Of a stretch of 38,805 nucleotides of DNA, positions 1 through 8,814 are shown piece by piece. Numbering within the stretch: the first letter of the stretch is position 1; each line of letters opens with the position of its first letter. The position numbers were made by a program, and so were the translations under genes. The DNA comes from Flavobacteriales bacterium (GTDB lineage Bacteria > Bacteroidota > Bacteroidia > Flavobacteriales_D > Sanyastnellaceae), in NCBI GenBank assembly GCA_947462725.1, contig CANHPZ010000007.1, positions 1 to 38,805 on the forward strand. The letters are read 5' to 3'. The notes under the pieces are model-generated. The model saw only the letters and a program-made list of their open reading frames with translations. It ran no database searches and had not been told where the DNA came from.

Positions 1-288
1 CTTGGTGGTCGTTACAAGATAACCACACGAACTTCATTCAATGCGGAATGGGTCTATGTGCCGGATGGTCAGATAGCAAGCATGTATAAAAACTCACTTT
101 CACTTGGCTTCGACATTGAAACAGGTGGTCACGTATTCCAGCTGCACTTCACCAACAGCAAGCCCATGAACGAGAAAGGATTTATTACTGAAACAACAGG
201 CTCATGGAAAGAAGGTGATATACAATTTGGATTCAATGTGTCGAGAATTTTCTCTATTGTAAAGCCACGTGAAAAACCTCAAGATTAA
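1..288 (+). CDS. DUF5777 family outer-membrane beta-barrel protein, C-terminal part
   Basis: Reading frame 1 is open from the first base to the TAA at 286-288, so this is the 3' end of a gene whose start lies outside the window; about 95 residues are visible. The end matches the DUF5777 barrel family as I know it: a strand with FQLHFTNS, then the loop NEKGFITETTGSW and a final strand GDIQFGFNVSRIF. Members are predicted outer-membrane barrels of Bacteroidota and often sit beside genes for secreted or redox proteins; their function is not known. The last ten residues (VKPREKPQD) are a polar tail. An internal GTG at 58 could be mistaken for a start, but the preceding codons (LGGRYKITTRTSFNAEW) have the same barrel character. 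Confidence 0.8.
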   Translation, partial: LGGRYKITTRTSFNAEWVYVPDGQIASMYKNSLSLGFDIETGGHVFQLHFTNSKPMNEKGFITETTGSWKEGDIQFGFNVSRIFSIVKPREKPQD

Positions 289-308
289 TTTTTCTTAGCT
301 TCCCAAGA

Positions 309-337
309 TTTGAACTTTTTGCATTGTGTTAGGTTGT
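309..337 (+). promoter_or_regulatory. Possible flavobacterial promoter before the eight-gene array
   Basis: TTTG at 309-312, a 17-base spacer, then TAGGTTGT at 330-337, eleven bases before the ATG at 348. The Bacteroidota consensus is TTG-N17-23-TAnnTTTG. The -33 element and spacing fit, but the -7 element matches only in its TA and TT positions. It is the only candidate in the 59-base gap that could start the array from 348 on. Confidence 0.3.
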
Positions 338-347
338 TGGTTACACC

Positions 348-3224
348 ATGCAAAAAATTCTCAGTGCGCTGCTATTCTGCGCAATATTAAATCCAGTCTT
401 TGCCCAAATTTGGGTTCAAGACTTTGAAACCAATGGCTTAAACACAGCCTATACCTCCCCGTCGGTTTTCACGACCAATCTCAACGGGCATTACAACAGA
501 ACCAATGGTTCGAACATTTCCAATGTTGTGGCCCCCTATTCCAATAAGCATGGCAACTTTTTTTGGGCCGGAGAAAACCTCAACATTACGCCCGGTGCTG
601 GAGATGGTTTAGCGAATAAAACCATAACCTTCACTGCATTTGCGGTTACCGGTCAAACGAATCTTCAATTCAGAGGTTTGTTTGGCTCAGGCAATACGGC
701 AGCAGGTTGGGATTATGACGATATCTTGTATGTCGAATACAAAATGGATGCAGCGCCATGGGTGAAATTGATGCAGTTCGCTGCCAATGCGCTTTTGCCC
801 AACACGGGGCTGTATTACGACGCAGACCTAAACGGAATCGGAGAGGGTGTGGCGCTTACTCCGGAATTTCAGCAATTCTCGGCCAACATTCCCGTAACCG
901 GAAACTCACTTCAACTCCGCATCTATTCCGCTTGCACTTCACAGGGAGAAGAATTCGCATTCGACTATCTGCGTGTGTATAGCAGCACAACACCGGTAGC
1001 AGGTTGCATAGATCCATTAGCTAGCAATTTCAATCCGGCTGCTACCGCCTCCAACGGCACCTGCCAGTATCTCGGCTGCACCAATCCTGCCGCTCTAAAC
1101 TATAACCCGCAAGCAACCACCGACAATGGCAGTTGTGTGCTCACTGTTCCTAACATCAACATCAACGAAATTCATTTCAACCCCAACGATTATCTCGGGT
1201 TTACCGATATTACCCATGAGTTCGTTGAGCTGCACAACAATTCAACAGCCGCAGTAAGCATTGCCGGTTGGCGCATGAGCGGTGGAATAGATTGTACATT
1301 CCCCATTGGCGCATCCATACCTGCCAATGGCTTTGTATTGGTGGCCTCCACGCCGGCAACATACACTGGCACTGGAGTGAATGTTTACACCTTCACGGAA
1401 GACCTCAACAACTCCGGCGAGAATATTCGCCTGTACACGGGCGTCAACATTTTGGTTGATCAGGTTACATACTTTGCTGATTGCTGGCCTTCGCAAGCCA
1501 ATGGCTTCGGACCATCATTGGAATTGGTAAATTACAATCTCGACAATACCATAGCCACCAACTACTGCACAGGCACAGCCAATAACGGCACTCCAGGCGC
1601 AGCCAACAGTTGTTACACTTCTCAAATCTCGGGTTGTACGAATCCGGCTGCATCCAACTACAATCCTGCGGCAACCTTAAACGATGGCAGCTGCATAATT
1701 CCCGGATGCACTTACAGCAATGCCTCGAATTACAATGCATCAGCGACATTAGACAACGGCACATGCCAGTATCCTCAAGCTTTACCTGGCTGCACCAATG
1801 CGACTGCAACGAACTACAATCCTAACGCAACCATAGACAACGGTACTTGCACCTATCCACAGCCTCTTGCCGGATGTACGTATCCAACAGCAACAAACTA
1901 TAATCCGCTTGCACAAGTCGACAACGGCACTTGCGTTTATCCCACGCCAATTCCAGGATGCACAAATACCACGGCAACGAACTACAATCCGAATGCAACT
2001 ATTGACAACGGCAGTTGCACCTATCCTCAACTTCTTGCCGGTTGCACTTATCCCAATGCGACCAACTACAACCCTGCAGCACAGGTCGACAATGGCTCAT
2101 GCCAATACCCCGCTACTATTCCAGGCTGTACGAATTCAACGGCCACGAACTACAATCCAAACGCTACTGTAGACAACGGCAGTTGCTCCTACCCTCAACC
2201 TATCGGTGGCTGCACATATAGCAGCGCGCTGAACTTCAACCCGGCCGCTCAGCATGACGATGGCACTTGTCAATATCCACTGCCTATTCCCGGTTGCACC
2301 AATGCTTCCGCAACCAATTACGATAGCAATGCTACAATCGATAATGGAACGTGTCAATACGCTATTCCGAATGGTGGCTGCACATACATTGCGGCGCTCA
2401 ACTACAACCCGGCAGCACAGTCCGACGACGGCACCTGCGTGTTTGGATCTGGCATACCCGGTTGCACGTATGTAAACGCCTTGAACTATGCAATCGCCGC
2501 CACTATTGACGACGGTTCATGCACATTCACTGCAATTATTCCCGGTTGTACCAACAACACTGCTATCAATTTCAATGCGAATGCGACTGTAGATAATGGA
2601 TCATGTGTTTATGCGCAACCCATATCCGGCTGCACCTATTCCAATGCCATCAACTATAACCCTCAAGCCACTGTTGATGCAGGAAATTGCCAGTTTCCGT
2701 CGAGTGTTCCCGGTTGCACTAATACGGCTGCAACAAATTACAACGCAAACGCTACCATCGATGACGGCACATGCACGTATCCGATTCCAGTGCTTGGCTG
2801 CACCTACCCCGCGGCATCCAACTACAATGCGTCTGCAACAACTGATAATGGCTCGTGTGTTTTTGGCAACACACCCAATTCAGGGTGCACGTACGTGAAC
2901 GCATTAAACTATAACAATCTCGCATCAACAGATGATGGCACTTGTCAGTTTCTTGAAATCATCGAAGGATGCACAAACAACACAGCTATCAATTACAATC
3001 CATCGGCAACATTTGATAATGGGACATGTCAATACTCCACGCCGACACCAGGATGTACTTACGCCAATGCAACAAACTTCGACGTCGCAGCTACTATTGA
3101 CAATGGCACTTGTTTGTTCAACACATCTTCAACAACTTGCCCCGAAGACATCAATGGCGACGGCATTGTAGGAGTTTCAGACCTATTAATTTTTATCGCA
3201 GCATACGGAATCACTTGCAACTAA
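348..3224 (+). CDS. Secreted protein with 20 Cys-rich GCTN/GCTY repeats, lamin-tail domain and dockerin-like C-terminus
   Basis: 958 residues. Residues 1-19 are a signal peptide ending FAQ, so the protein is exported. Residues ~20-215 look like a beta-rich domain. Two Cys repeats follow (~219-265), then a lamin-tail (LTD) domain at ~268-425 (ININEIHFNP, EFVELHN), then 18 tandem repeats of about 28 residues at 429-930. The repeat consensus is GCTN-x2-A-x-NYNP-x-AT-x-DNG-T/S-C, with two Cys each, probably disulfide-bonded. The last 28 residues contain DINGDGIVGVSDLL, an EF-hand/dockerin-like calcium loop; no T9SS type A or B signature is visible. I know the repeat as a stalk-like module of marine Bacteroidota surface proteins; a surface or adhesive role is inference. 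The next gene starts 3 bp downstream. Confidence 0.85.
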   Translation: MQKILSALLFCAILNPVFAQIWVQDFETNGLNTAYTSPSVFTTNLNGHYNRTNGSNISNVVAPYSNKHGNFFWAGENLNITPGAGDGLANKTITFTAFAVTGQTNLQFRGLFGSGNTAAGWDYDDILYVEYKMDAAPWVKLMQFAANALLPNTGLYYDADLNGIGEGVALTPEFQQFSANIPVTGNSLQLRIYSACTSQGEEFAFDYLRVYSSTTPVAGCIDPLASNFNPAATASNGTCQYLGCTNPAALNYNPQATTDNGSCVLTVPNININEIHFNPNDYLGFTDITHEFVELHNNSTAAVSIAGWRMSGGIDCTFPIGASIPANGFVLVASTPATYTGTGVNVYTFTEDLNNSGENIRLYTGVNILVDQVTYFADCWPSQANGFGPSLELVNYNLDNTIATNYCTGTANNGTPGAANSCYTSQISGCTNPAASNYNPAATLNDGSCIIPGCTYSNASNYNASATLDNGTCQYPQALPGCTNATATNYNPNATIDNGTCTYPQPLAGCTYPTATNYNPLAQVDNGTCVYPTPIPGCTNTTATNYNPNATIDNGSCTYPQLLAGCTYPNATNYNPAAQVDNGSCQYPATIPGCTNSTATNYNPNATVDNGSCSYPQPIGGCTYSSALNFNPAAQHDDGTCQYPLPIPGCTNASATNYDSNATIDNGTCQYAIPNGGCTYIAALNYNPAAQSDDGTCVFGSGIPGCTYVNALNYAIAATIDDGSCTFTAIIPGCTNNTAINFNANATVDNGSCVYAQPISGCTYSNAINYNPQATVDAGNCQFPSSVPGCTNTAATNYNANATIDDGTCTYPIPVLGCTYPAASNYNASATTDNGSCVFGNTPNSGCTYVNALNYNNLASTDDGTCQFLEIIEGCTNNTAINYNPSATFDNGTCQYSTPTPGCTYANATNFDVAATIDNGTCLFNTSSTTCPEDINGDGIVGVSDLLIFIAAYGITCN
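1632..3137 (+). repeat. 18 in-frame tandem repeats (~84 bp each) coding the GCTN/GCTY module
   Basis: Each unit codes about 28 residues beginning GCTN or GCTY and ending in the second Cys plus a Pro-rich linker. N and Y types alternate strictly for repeats 3-12 (counting two earlier units before the lamin-tail domain as 1 and 2), giving a ~168-bp higher-order period. The alternation slips twice, at 12/13 and 17/18, where two Y units are adjacent. Units 13-15 and 18-20 share GCTYVNALNY, GCTNNTAIN and GCTY in the same order, which suggests a five-unit duplication. Synonymous sites differ widely between copies, so the copies are old but held constant in protein sequence. Confidence 0.9.
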
Positions 3225-3227
3225 TTC

Positions 3228-6110
3228 ATGAAAACTATTCTATTCTTTCTTTCATTTATTCCACTTACTTGTTTATCACAATTCAATGAAATCTGGAATA
3301 AAACCTACAATGGCGATGGCGATTACACCGACCATTTAACGTGTCTGACGACCGACAATGCCGGCAATATTTACGCAGGAGGTTACACGCAGATCACTGA
3401 TGAAAATGCAGATTTCTTAGTGGTGAAATACAGCAACACCGGTCAATTGCTTTGGAAGAAATCATGGCGTGGCAGTGGCCAAGGTCCTGATATTGCCTAT
3501 GCAATCGCATACGCCAACAATACCATTTACGCTACCGGAGAAGTAAGTAATTATGGACTGGGCTTTGACTTTTTCACGATTGCGGTATCAACCTCCGGTG
3601 ATTCCATATGGGGTGCACACTACAATGATGCGGCATACAACCAATACGATCAAGCCAATGCACTTGCAATCGATTCCAACGGAAACATTATTGTTAGTGG
3701 TCAAAGTGATCGTGATCCGAGCAGCATTATCAACGATGACTTTCTCACTATCAAGTACAATAGCAATGGCCAAATGCAGTGGACAAAACGCTACAACGGA
3801 ACGGCAAATGCAATTGATCGCTCAGTAGCGGTAGCAGTCGACGGTGGTGGGAACATCATTGCGGCCGGCAGAAGCAGCAACGGTTTTGATGATGATTATG
3901 CCGTAATCAAATATGACGGTGCCGGCAACGTGTTGTGGTCTGATATGTACGATAATGGCGGTACTGATCGCATCACCGATATGGGCCTCGACAACTCAGG
4001 GAGCATTTATGTTACAGGTCGCAGCAGCAATGGCAATGACGATGACTTCCGCACACTGAAATACGCCTCTTCTGGTCAACAAGTTTTTAATGTCGCCTAT
4101 GACTTTGTAGAAGATGATCGTGCTGATTTCATTGATGTTAACCCCGACGGCACTTTTGCTGTAGCGGGCCGCAGCGATGCTTCAGCAGCTGCTCTTATCA
4201 ATTACAACTACCGAGTTATTAAATACTCAGCCGATGGTGCTCAGCTATGGTCAAATTCATTCGAAGGAACCGGAGCCAACGACGACATTGTACAAGATGT
4301 TGATATAACCACTACAGGCGAAGTGCTGGTAACAGGCTATTCGGACGCCCTGGCCACTGCTGCCATTCAAAACGACGTAGTTAGTATTTTATACAACACT
4401 TCCGGAAATGCTGTTTGGACAAAAACATTCAATGGCAGTTCATCACGCAACGATGAAGGCGATGCATGTCTGTTAGATGCGCAAGGCAATGCGTGGATCG
4501 CGGGGCACAGTGAAAACAGTTCATCACAACGCGATGCGATTTTGCTTGGATATTCTTCTGCAGGAAATCAAATTGCAGCAACACTTTGGAATGGCATCGG
4601 CGACAATAGCGATAATTTGCGTGAAATCATCACCGATAATTCAGGCAACATATACGTAGCCGGCTACTCGGTTGGCAAGGATACTGATCGGGATATGTTC
4701 CTATGTAAACTAAGCAGTGCAGGCGACACGCTGTGGACACGTCAAGTGACAGGAACACTCTTCGGTAGCGACGAAGAAGCCAATGCCATTGCACTCGACA
4801 ATACCGGAAACGTGATCATATCCGGGTACACCAAAAATTCAGGAACCGGATCTGACATTACCATTTCTAAGTATTCTTCTGCCGGCGTGCTTGCATGGAC
4901 AGTCATTTACAACAGTCCTTCAAACGAATCAGATCGCAGTTATGATCTGACCACGGACGCACAGGGAAACATTTACATCACAGGCAAATCCGACATCAAT
5001 AGCTCACCCATTATCACTAACGACGAGATTTTTACTGCTAAATACAACGCTGCGGGCACTTTGCAATGGTCGGCGCTTCATACCGGTGGCAGTGGCATCG
5101 ACCGCGGAAGATCCATACATGTAGCAACGTCGGGCAACGTATATGTGTGTGCTCAAACATTCAATGGTACTGATGATGATATCAGTGTCATCAAATACAA
5201 TTCAAGCGGAACGCAACAATGGATATATACCCATGCATCTTCAGACATGGAGATATTCAAAAACAGCATTCTACGTTCAGGCGAGAACATTACGCTTTGT
5301 GCAAACTCTGCAGCATCCACAGATTTGACAGCTACACGCATGCTGATTCTAAACATCGATAACACCGGCAGTGAAACCTGGACACAAGGAAACAGTTCGA
5401 ACCTCGCAACAAGCGCAGATGCTCTGGCTCAAAACAGTTCAGGTGAAATTCTGATGGTAGGTTCTATAGCCACACAAGCAGGGCCTCAATACAACTTCGA
5501 TTGCCTGACCATGAAGTTTCAAGCAGATGGTCAATTAATTTGGGAGAACCAATACAACTCGCCCGCCGGCCTTGACGACATCGGCGATGTAATTGCCGTC
5601 GACGCCAATGATAATGTCATTGTAGCTTGTCACTCCAACACTGGAACTATCACAGACATAAACTATCACTTGGTATTGCTCGCTTTGAATGGCGCAAACG
5701 GGAGCTTCGCCAATTCCGCAGTCTTCGCAGCCTCCGATAGCATTAACGTTTGCAACGACATCGTACTTTCCAACAATCAGATCATAGTTGGTGGAAGTCT
5801 TTGGAGCAATGCGAATCAACGAGATATTCTCGTAGTGAAATACGAGCTTGCAGTTGGCTTAGAGGAAATCGCAACGCATGACTTCTCCATCTATCCCAAT
5901 CCATCACTGGCCAACGTAACCGTAGCACTCGCGGATGGTGCTTCATCAGGAACCATTCTCCTTCATGATCAATTTGGAAGACTATTGGAGACTTGGGCTA
6001 TGACAGGTAAAAATTCAACATTCAACATCACCCATCTGCCCTCTGGCACATATACTATTTCGGCAATTACCCGAGAGCATACTATTCGTAAAAACTTCAT
6101 CAAACTTTAA
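3228..6110 (+). CDS. SBBP/delta-60-type beta-propeller protein with T9SS type A sorting domain
   Basis: 960 residues. Signal peptide at 1-18 (ends CLSQ). Residues ~20-870 are repeats of about 50-60 residues of the kind D-x-GNIYVAGYS ... DFLVVKY-x2-x-G-x-LLW, typical of SBBP/delta-60 beta-propeller repeats. From residue ~886 the C-terminus reads IYPNPS ... GRLLE ... LPSGTYTI ... KNFIKL, a T9SS type A sorting domain, so the protein should cross the outer membrane by type IX secretion and be anchored or released. It starts 3 bp after the repeat protein and ends 2 bp before the P-loop NTPase gene, so it is probably co-transcribed with both. Ligand and function are unknown. Confidence 0.88.
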   Translation: MKTILFFLSFIPLTCLSQFNEIWNKTYNGDGDYTDHLTCLTTDNAGNIYAGGYTQITDENADFLVVKYSNTGQLLWKKSWRGSGQGPDIAYAIAYANNTIYATGEVSNYGLGFDFFTIAVSTSGDSIWGAHYNDAAYNQYDQANALAIDSNGNIIVSGQSDRDPSSIINDDFLTIKYNSNGQMQWTKRYNGTANAIDRSVAVAVDGGGNIIAAGRSSNGFDDDYAVIKYDGAGNVLWSDMYDNGGTDRITDMGLDNSGSIYVTGRSSNGNDDDFRTLKYASSGQQVFNVAYDFVEDDRADFIDVNPDGTFAVAGRSDASAAALINYNYRVIKYSADGAQLWSNSFEGTGANDDIVQDVDITTTGEVLVTGYSDALATAAIQNDVVSILYNTSGNAVWTKTFNGSSSRNDEGDACLLDAQGNAWIAGHSENSSSQRDAILLGYSSAGNQIAATLWNGIGDNSDNLREIITDNSGNIYVAGYSVGKDTDRDMFLCKLSSAGDTLWTRQVTGTLFGSDEEANAIALDNTGNVIISGYTKNSGTGSDITISKYSSAGVLAWTVIYNSPSNESDRSYDLTTDAQGNIYITGKSDINSSPIITNDEIFTAKYNAAGTLQWSALHTGGSGIDRGRSIHVATSGNVYVCAQTFNGTDDDISVIKYNSSGTQQWIYTHASSDMEIFKNSILRSGENITLCANSAASTDLTATRMLILNIDNTGSETWTQGNSSNLATSADALAQNSSGEILMVGSIATQAGPQYNFDCLTMKFQADGQLIWENQYNSPAGLDDIGDVIAVDANDNVIVACHSNTGTITDINYHLVLLALNGANGSFANSAVFAASDSINVCNDIVLSNNQIIVGGSLWSNANQRDILVVKYELAVGLEEIATHDFSIYPNPSLANVTVALADGASSGTILLHDQFGRLLETWAMTGKNSTFNITHLPSGTYTISAITREHTIRKNFIKL

Positions 6111-6112
6111 AC

Positions 6113-7150
6113 ATGCGCATCAAACAGACCATTTCTACTCGCGGAGTTGAATCCTATACAATCAATGAAGCCATCGTCAACACCCACCAGCCTAGTGCAG
6201 GTGATGTAGGACTATTTGAAGTAATCAAAGTAGATCGCCATAAGAGTTTACAATGCGTCGATAAACGTTCACAAACGATTTTCGATGGCGATTACATCCT
6301 TGCCACTTTCGGCTCACGATACGCCACTGCGCAATATGAAGGCTACGTTCCCGAGAAACCCATGCCAAGCTATGATATCATCGGCGCCGGTGGTGTAGTG
6401 GGTGTAGTGAAATCACAAAACGTCGCTCTCAACGATTATGACCCAACCTCTGTCCGTCTGATTGGCTATTGCTGTGAACCCGATGGCAGCGTCATCAACA
6501 CATTATTCCGCAACAAACAGCGTATTCCATTTACAGGAGATGTTCCTAATAAAGCAAAGATTATTCTGTCGATAGGTTCAACGATGGATAGCGGCAAAAC
6601 GACTACAGCTGCACACATTGCTCGGGGTCTAAAGACCACAGGAAAACAAATCGCCTTCATTAAACTCACGGGCACCGTATACACCAAAGACATTGACTAC
6701 GTGTACGATTGCGGAGCCGATGTTTCGATGGACTTCAGCAACATGGGTTTTCCATCTACATACTTGGTGGACAAACCAACCATTCTGGATATTTACCAAT
6801 CACTATTGCACGAAATAGGCAAGAGCAATCCGGAATACATCGTTATGGAAATCGCAGACGGATTGTACCAGCGTGAAACATCATTCTTGCTTGCTGACAA
6901 AGCATTTATGTCAACAATTCATAACGTTGTGTTTTCATGCGGTGACAGTTTAAGTGTTGCATCAGGCCTAAATGAGCTTGCATCCAACGGCATCCATCCT
7001 TGTATGGTAAGTGGTTGTTTCACCATGAGCCCATTGCTTATTGAGGAAGTGGAAGCACGCATGTCGACGCCTGTGCATACGATTGATCAGATGATGTCAG
7101 GTCAATTAAACGCTATATTGGACCTGAAAACCCAGCCGGTACTTTCATGA
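6113..7150 (+). CDS. P-loop NTPase of unknown function (DUF1611/MobB/BioD-like)
   Basis: 345 residues, no signal peptide, cytoplasmic. The N-terminal ~150 residues form a separate domain I do not recognise. A clear Walker A motif, GSTMDSGKTT, lies at 155-164, followed by FIKLTGTVYTKDIDYVYDCGAD and then IVMEIADGLYQRE. This resembles the SIMIBI-type folds of MobB, BioD and DUF1611 proteins, where a Thr/Asp-rich segment follows the P-loop; assignment to one of these families is tentative. DUF1611 members include an amino-acid N-acyltransferase (DgcN), so a ligase or transferase using ATP is possible, but the gene lacks the dipeptide-epimerase neighbour typical of that family. Its stop codon overlaps the ABC transporter start by 4 bp (ATGA), which suggests that the two act together. 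Confidence 0.7.
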   Translation: MRIKQTISTRGVESYTINEAIVNTHQPSAGDVGLFEVIKVDRHKSLQCVDKRSQTIFDGDYILATFGSRYATAQYEGYVPEKPMPSYDIIGAGGVVGVVKSQNVALNDYDPTSVRLIGYCCEPDGSVINTLFRNKQRIPFTGDVPNKAKIILSIGSTMDSGKTTTAAHIARGLKTTGKQIAFIKLTGTVYTKDIDYVYDCGADVSMDFSNMGFPSTYLVDKPTILDIYQSLLHEIGKSNPEYIVMEIADGLYQRETSFLLADKAFMSTIHNVVFSCGDSLSVASGLNELASNGIHPCMVSGCFTMSPLLIEEVEARMSTPVHTIDQMMSGQLNAILDLKTQPVLS

Positions 7151-8814
7151 AACTATCACAACGGAAGATTATAAGCGAGTTTGTTGCGAAAAACAAAAGC
7201 GTTGTAAGTCTTACGTTGTTGTCGGCATTTCTAAGTTCACTGGGTAGTGTTTTACTTCCCTTAAGTATTGGCACTTACTATGAGATTGCCTTTGGCGACA
7301 CCTCGGGTAAAAGTCAATTGCTGCAACGTTTCGGACTTGAAATTCATCACCTACACGCGTTTTACCTTTTCTTCATTGGGCTCACAGTGCTCAAGGGAAT
7401 TACGTCATGGCTTGAAATTCAAGGCATGCGCATCATTGAAGAGAGGTTAACACATCACTTGCGTAGCATGCTATTTCATGCGCAGTTGAATCATCAATTC
7501 AGTGCATTTCAATCGAAGTCGACGGGCAAGTACTTGCTGCGCTACAGCAGCGACATGATGGCCATTCAATACTACCTATCGAAAGGAATTATAAAATCCG
7601 TTTCTGATATTCTTTTCCTCATTACCGCATTCGGCTTGCTTATCAGTTTAAATCAACGGCTATCTATTGCATTGATATCCATTTTTACAGCAAGTGCTTT
7701 GATTATGGTGGTGCTTTCCAAACTTCAAGAAAAACCCAATGAAAAGCGCCGCAACGCTCGTTCATCCGCGATAGGTTTTATCGAACAACGATTGCATGCA
7801 TTTGCAACCATTAAAGTTTTCAATCGTGTGCATCCCGAAGAAATCAAATTCGAAAAACGCAATAACGAACTCTACCAATCCGCCATTGCTTTTCATCGCA
7901 TAAGTGCGCTCAACAAGAGCATACCACAAGTCATCTTTTTCTTAGCCATCGGAGTAATGCTATACATGGCAGCTCCTGCATCTATTGGAGAACATTCTGC
8001 CAAAGGCTCTTTGCTTGTGTTTATCCTGATGCTGCTCTATATGCAGAGTGCGTACCGCAGATTGCTTCGCGTACCATCCCTACTGAACGCAGGCACTACT
8101 TCATTTCGCAATCTACTTGCATTGCTCAACATGGACCATGAAACTATGCATGCCGCATCCGGATCGAAAGAATTGCAAAATCACATTCGGATCGACATTC
8201 AATCGCTCCAATTTCATTTCGAGCCCAATAAGCCTCTGATACAAATTGCACATGCTGAATTCCGACAGGGTATGACTTACCGAATCACCGGTGCTTCCGG
8301 CAGTGGTAAATCGACCTTACTCAAATTATTTCTCAAGTTGTATCATCCGGAGCCTGGTCAGATTTTCGTTGGAGGTGTAGACATCACCGAATTAGGTGCG
8401 CATGATTTAAGAAGATTAATTACTGCAGCCAGCGAAGACTATCCATTGTTGGGTAAAACCATCTTCGAAGCCATATCCTATAGTCGCAAAGCCAGTAAGC
8501 GTGAAGATGTAGCCCAAATGCTGATAAAACTTGGGTTGGCCAATGCACAAGACGCAGAGCAGTATATAGACCGCAAAATTAAATCGCATGGCTCAGACTT
8601 ATCATCGGGCGAACGGCGCATGCTCATATTTGCGCGAGCATTGCTTACACGCAAACCGATAATCGTATTGGATGAACCTTTCTTAGGATTAAATTCAATA
8701 CACGAGCAAATCATTGCTGAGCAACTGATGCTGTTAAAACCGAACCATCTCATTATTCTTGTTTCGAAGGAAATTCCTGCAAACCTTCATATCGATCAAA
8801 CCATACAACTATGA
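7147..8814 (+). CDS. ABC transporter, fused membrane and ATPase domains, with degenerate ATPase motifs
   Basis: 555 residues, an exporter-type half-transporter. The N-terminal ~320 residues carry about six membrane segments; residues ~350-555 are the nucleotide-binding domain. Walker A is intact (GASGSGKST, 382-390), as is Walker B (IIVLDEP, D509, E510). Several other motifs are altered: the signature is LSSGE (485-489) instead of LSGGQ; the Q-loop Gln is Glu430 (ASEDYPLL); the D-loop reads LGLN instead of SALD; and the H-loop His is Ser540 (LVSKE). Such changes are typical of non-hydrolysing sites in heterodimeric exporters, yet no second transporter gene is present here. A substrate cannot be deduced. 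The start is fixed by the ATGA overlap with the NTPase gene; the stop overlaps the lipoprotein start in the same way. Confidence 0.88.
   Translation: MKLSQRKIISEFVAKNKSVVSLTLLSAFLSSLGSVLLPLSIGTYYEIAFGDTSGKSQLLQRFGLEIHHLHAFYLFFIGLTVLKGITSWLEIQGMRIIEERLTHHLRSMLFHAQLNHQFSAFQSKSTGKYLLRYSSDMMAIQYYLSKGIIKSVSDILFLITAFGLLISLNQRLSIALISIFTASALIMVVLSKLQEKPNEKRRNARSSAIGFIEQRLHAFATIKVFNRVHPEEIKFEKRNNELYQSAIAFHRISALNKSIPQVIFFLAIGVMLYMAAPASIGEHSAKGSLLVFILMLLYMQSAYRRLLRVPSLLNAGTTSFRNLLALLNMDHETMHAASGSKELQNHIRIDIQSLQFHFEPNKPLIQIAHAEFRQGMTYRITGASGSGKSTLLKLFLKLYHPEPGQIFVGGVDITELGAHDLRRLITAASEDYPLLGKTIFEAISYSRKASKREDVAQMLIKLGLANAQDAEQYIDRKIKSHGSDLSSGERRMLIFARALLTRKPIIVLDEPFLGLNSIHEQIIAEQLMLLKPNHLIILVSKEIPANLHIDQTIQL

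Noticed and set aside
1465-1809. 114-codon minus-strand frame inside the repeat protein, and other long frames there
   Set aside because: They follow the repeat composition on the opposite strand or in a shifted frame, and lack starts or known families.
1632-3137. Regular ~84-bp periodicity that could suggest a CRISPR array
   Set aside because: The units are in one long reading frame, code a conserved Cys repeat, differ at synonymous sites, and there are no short identical direct repeats with unique spacers and no cas genes.
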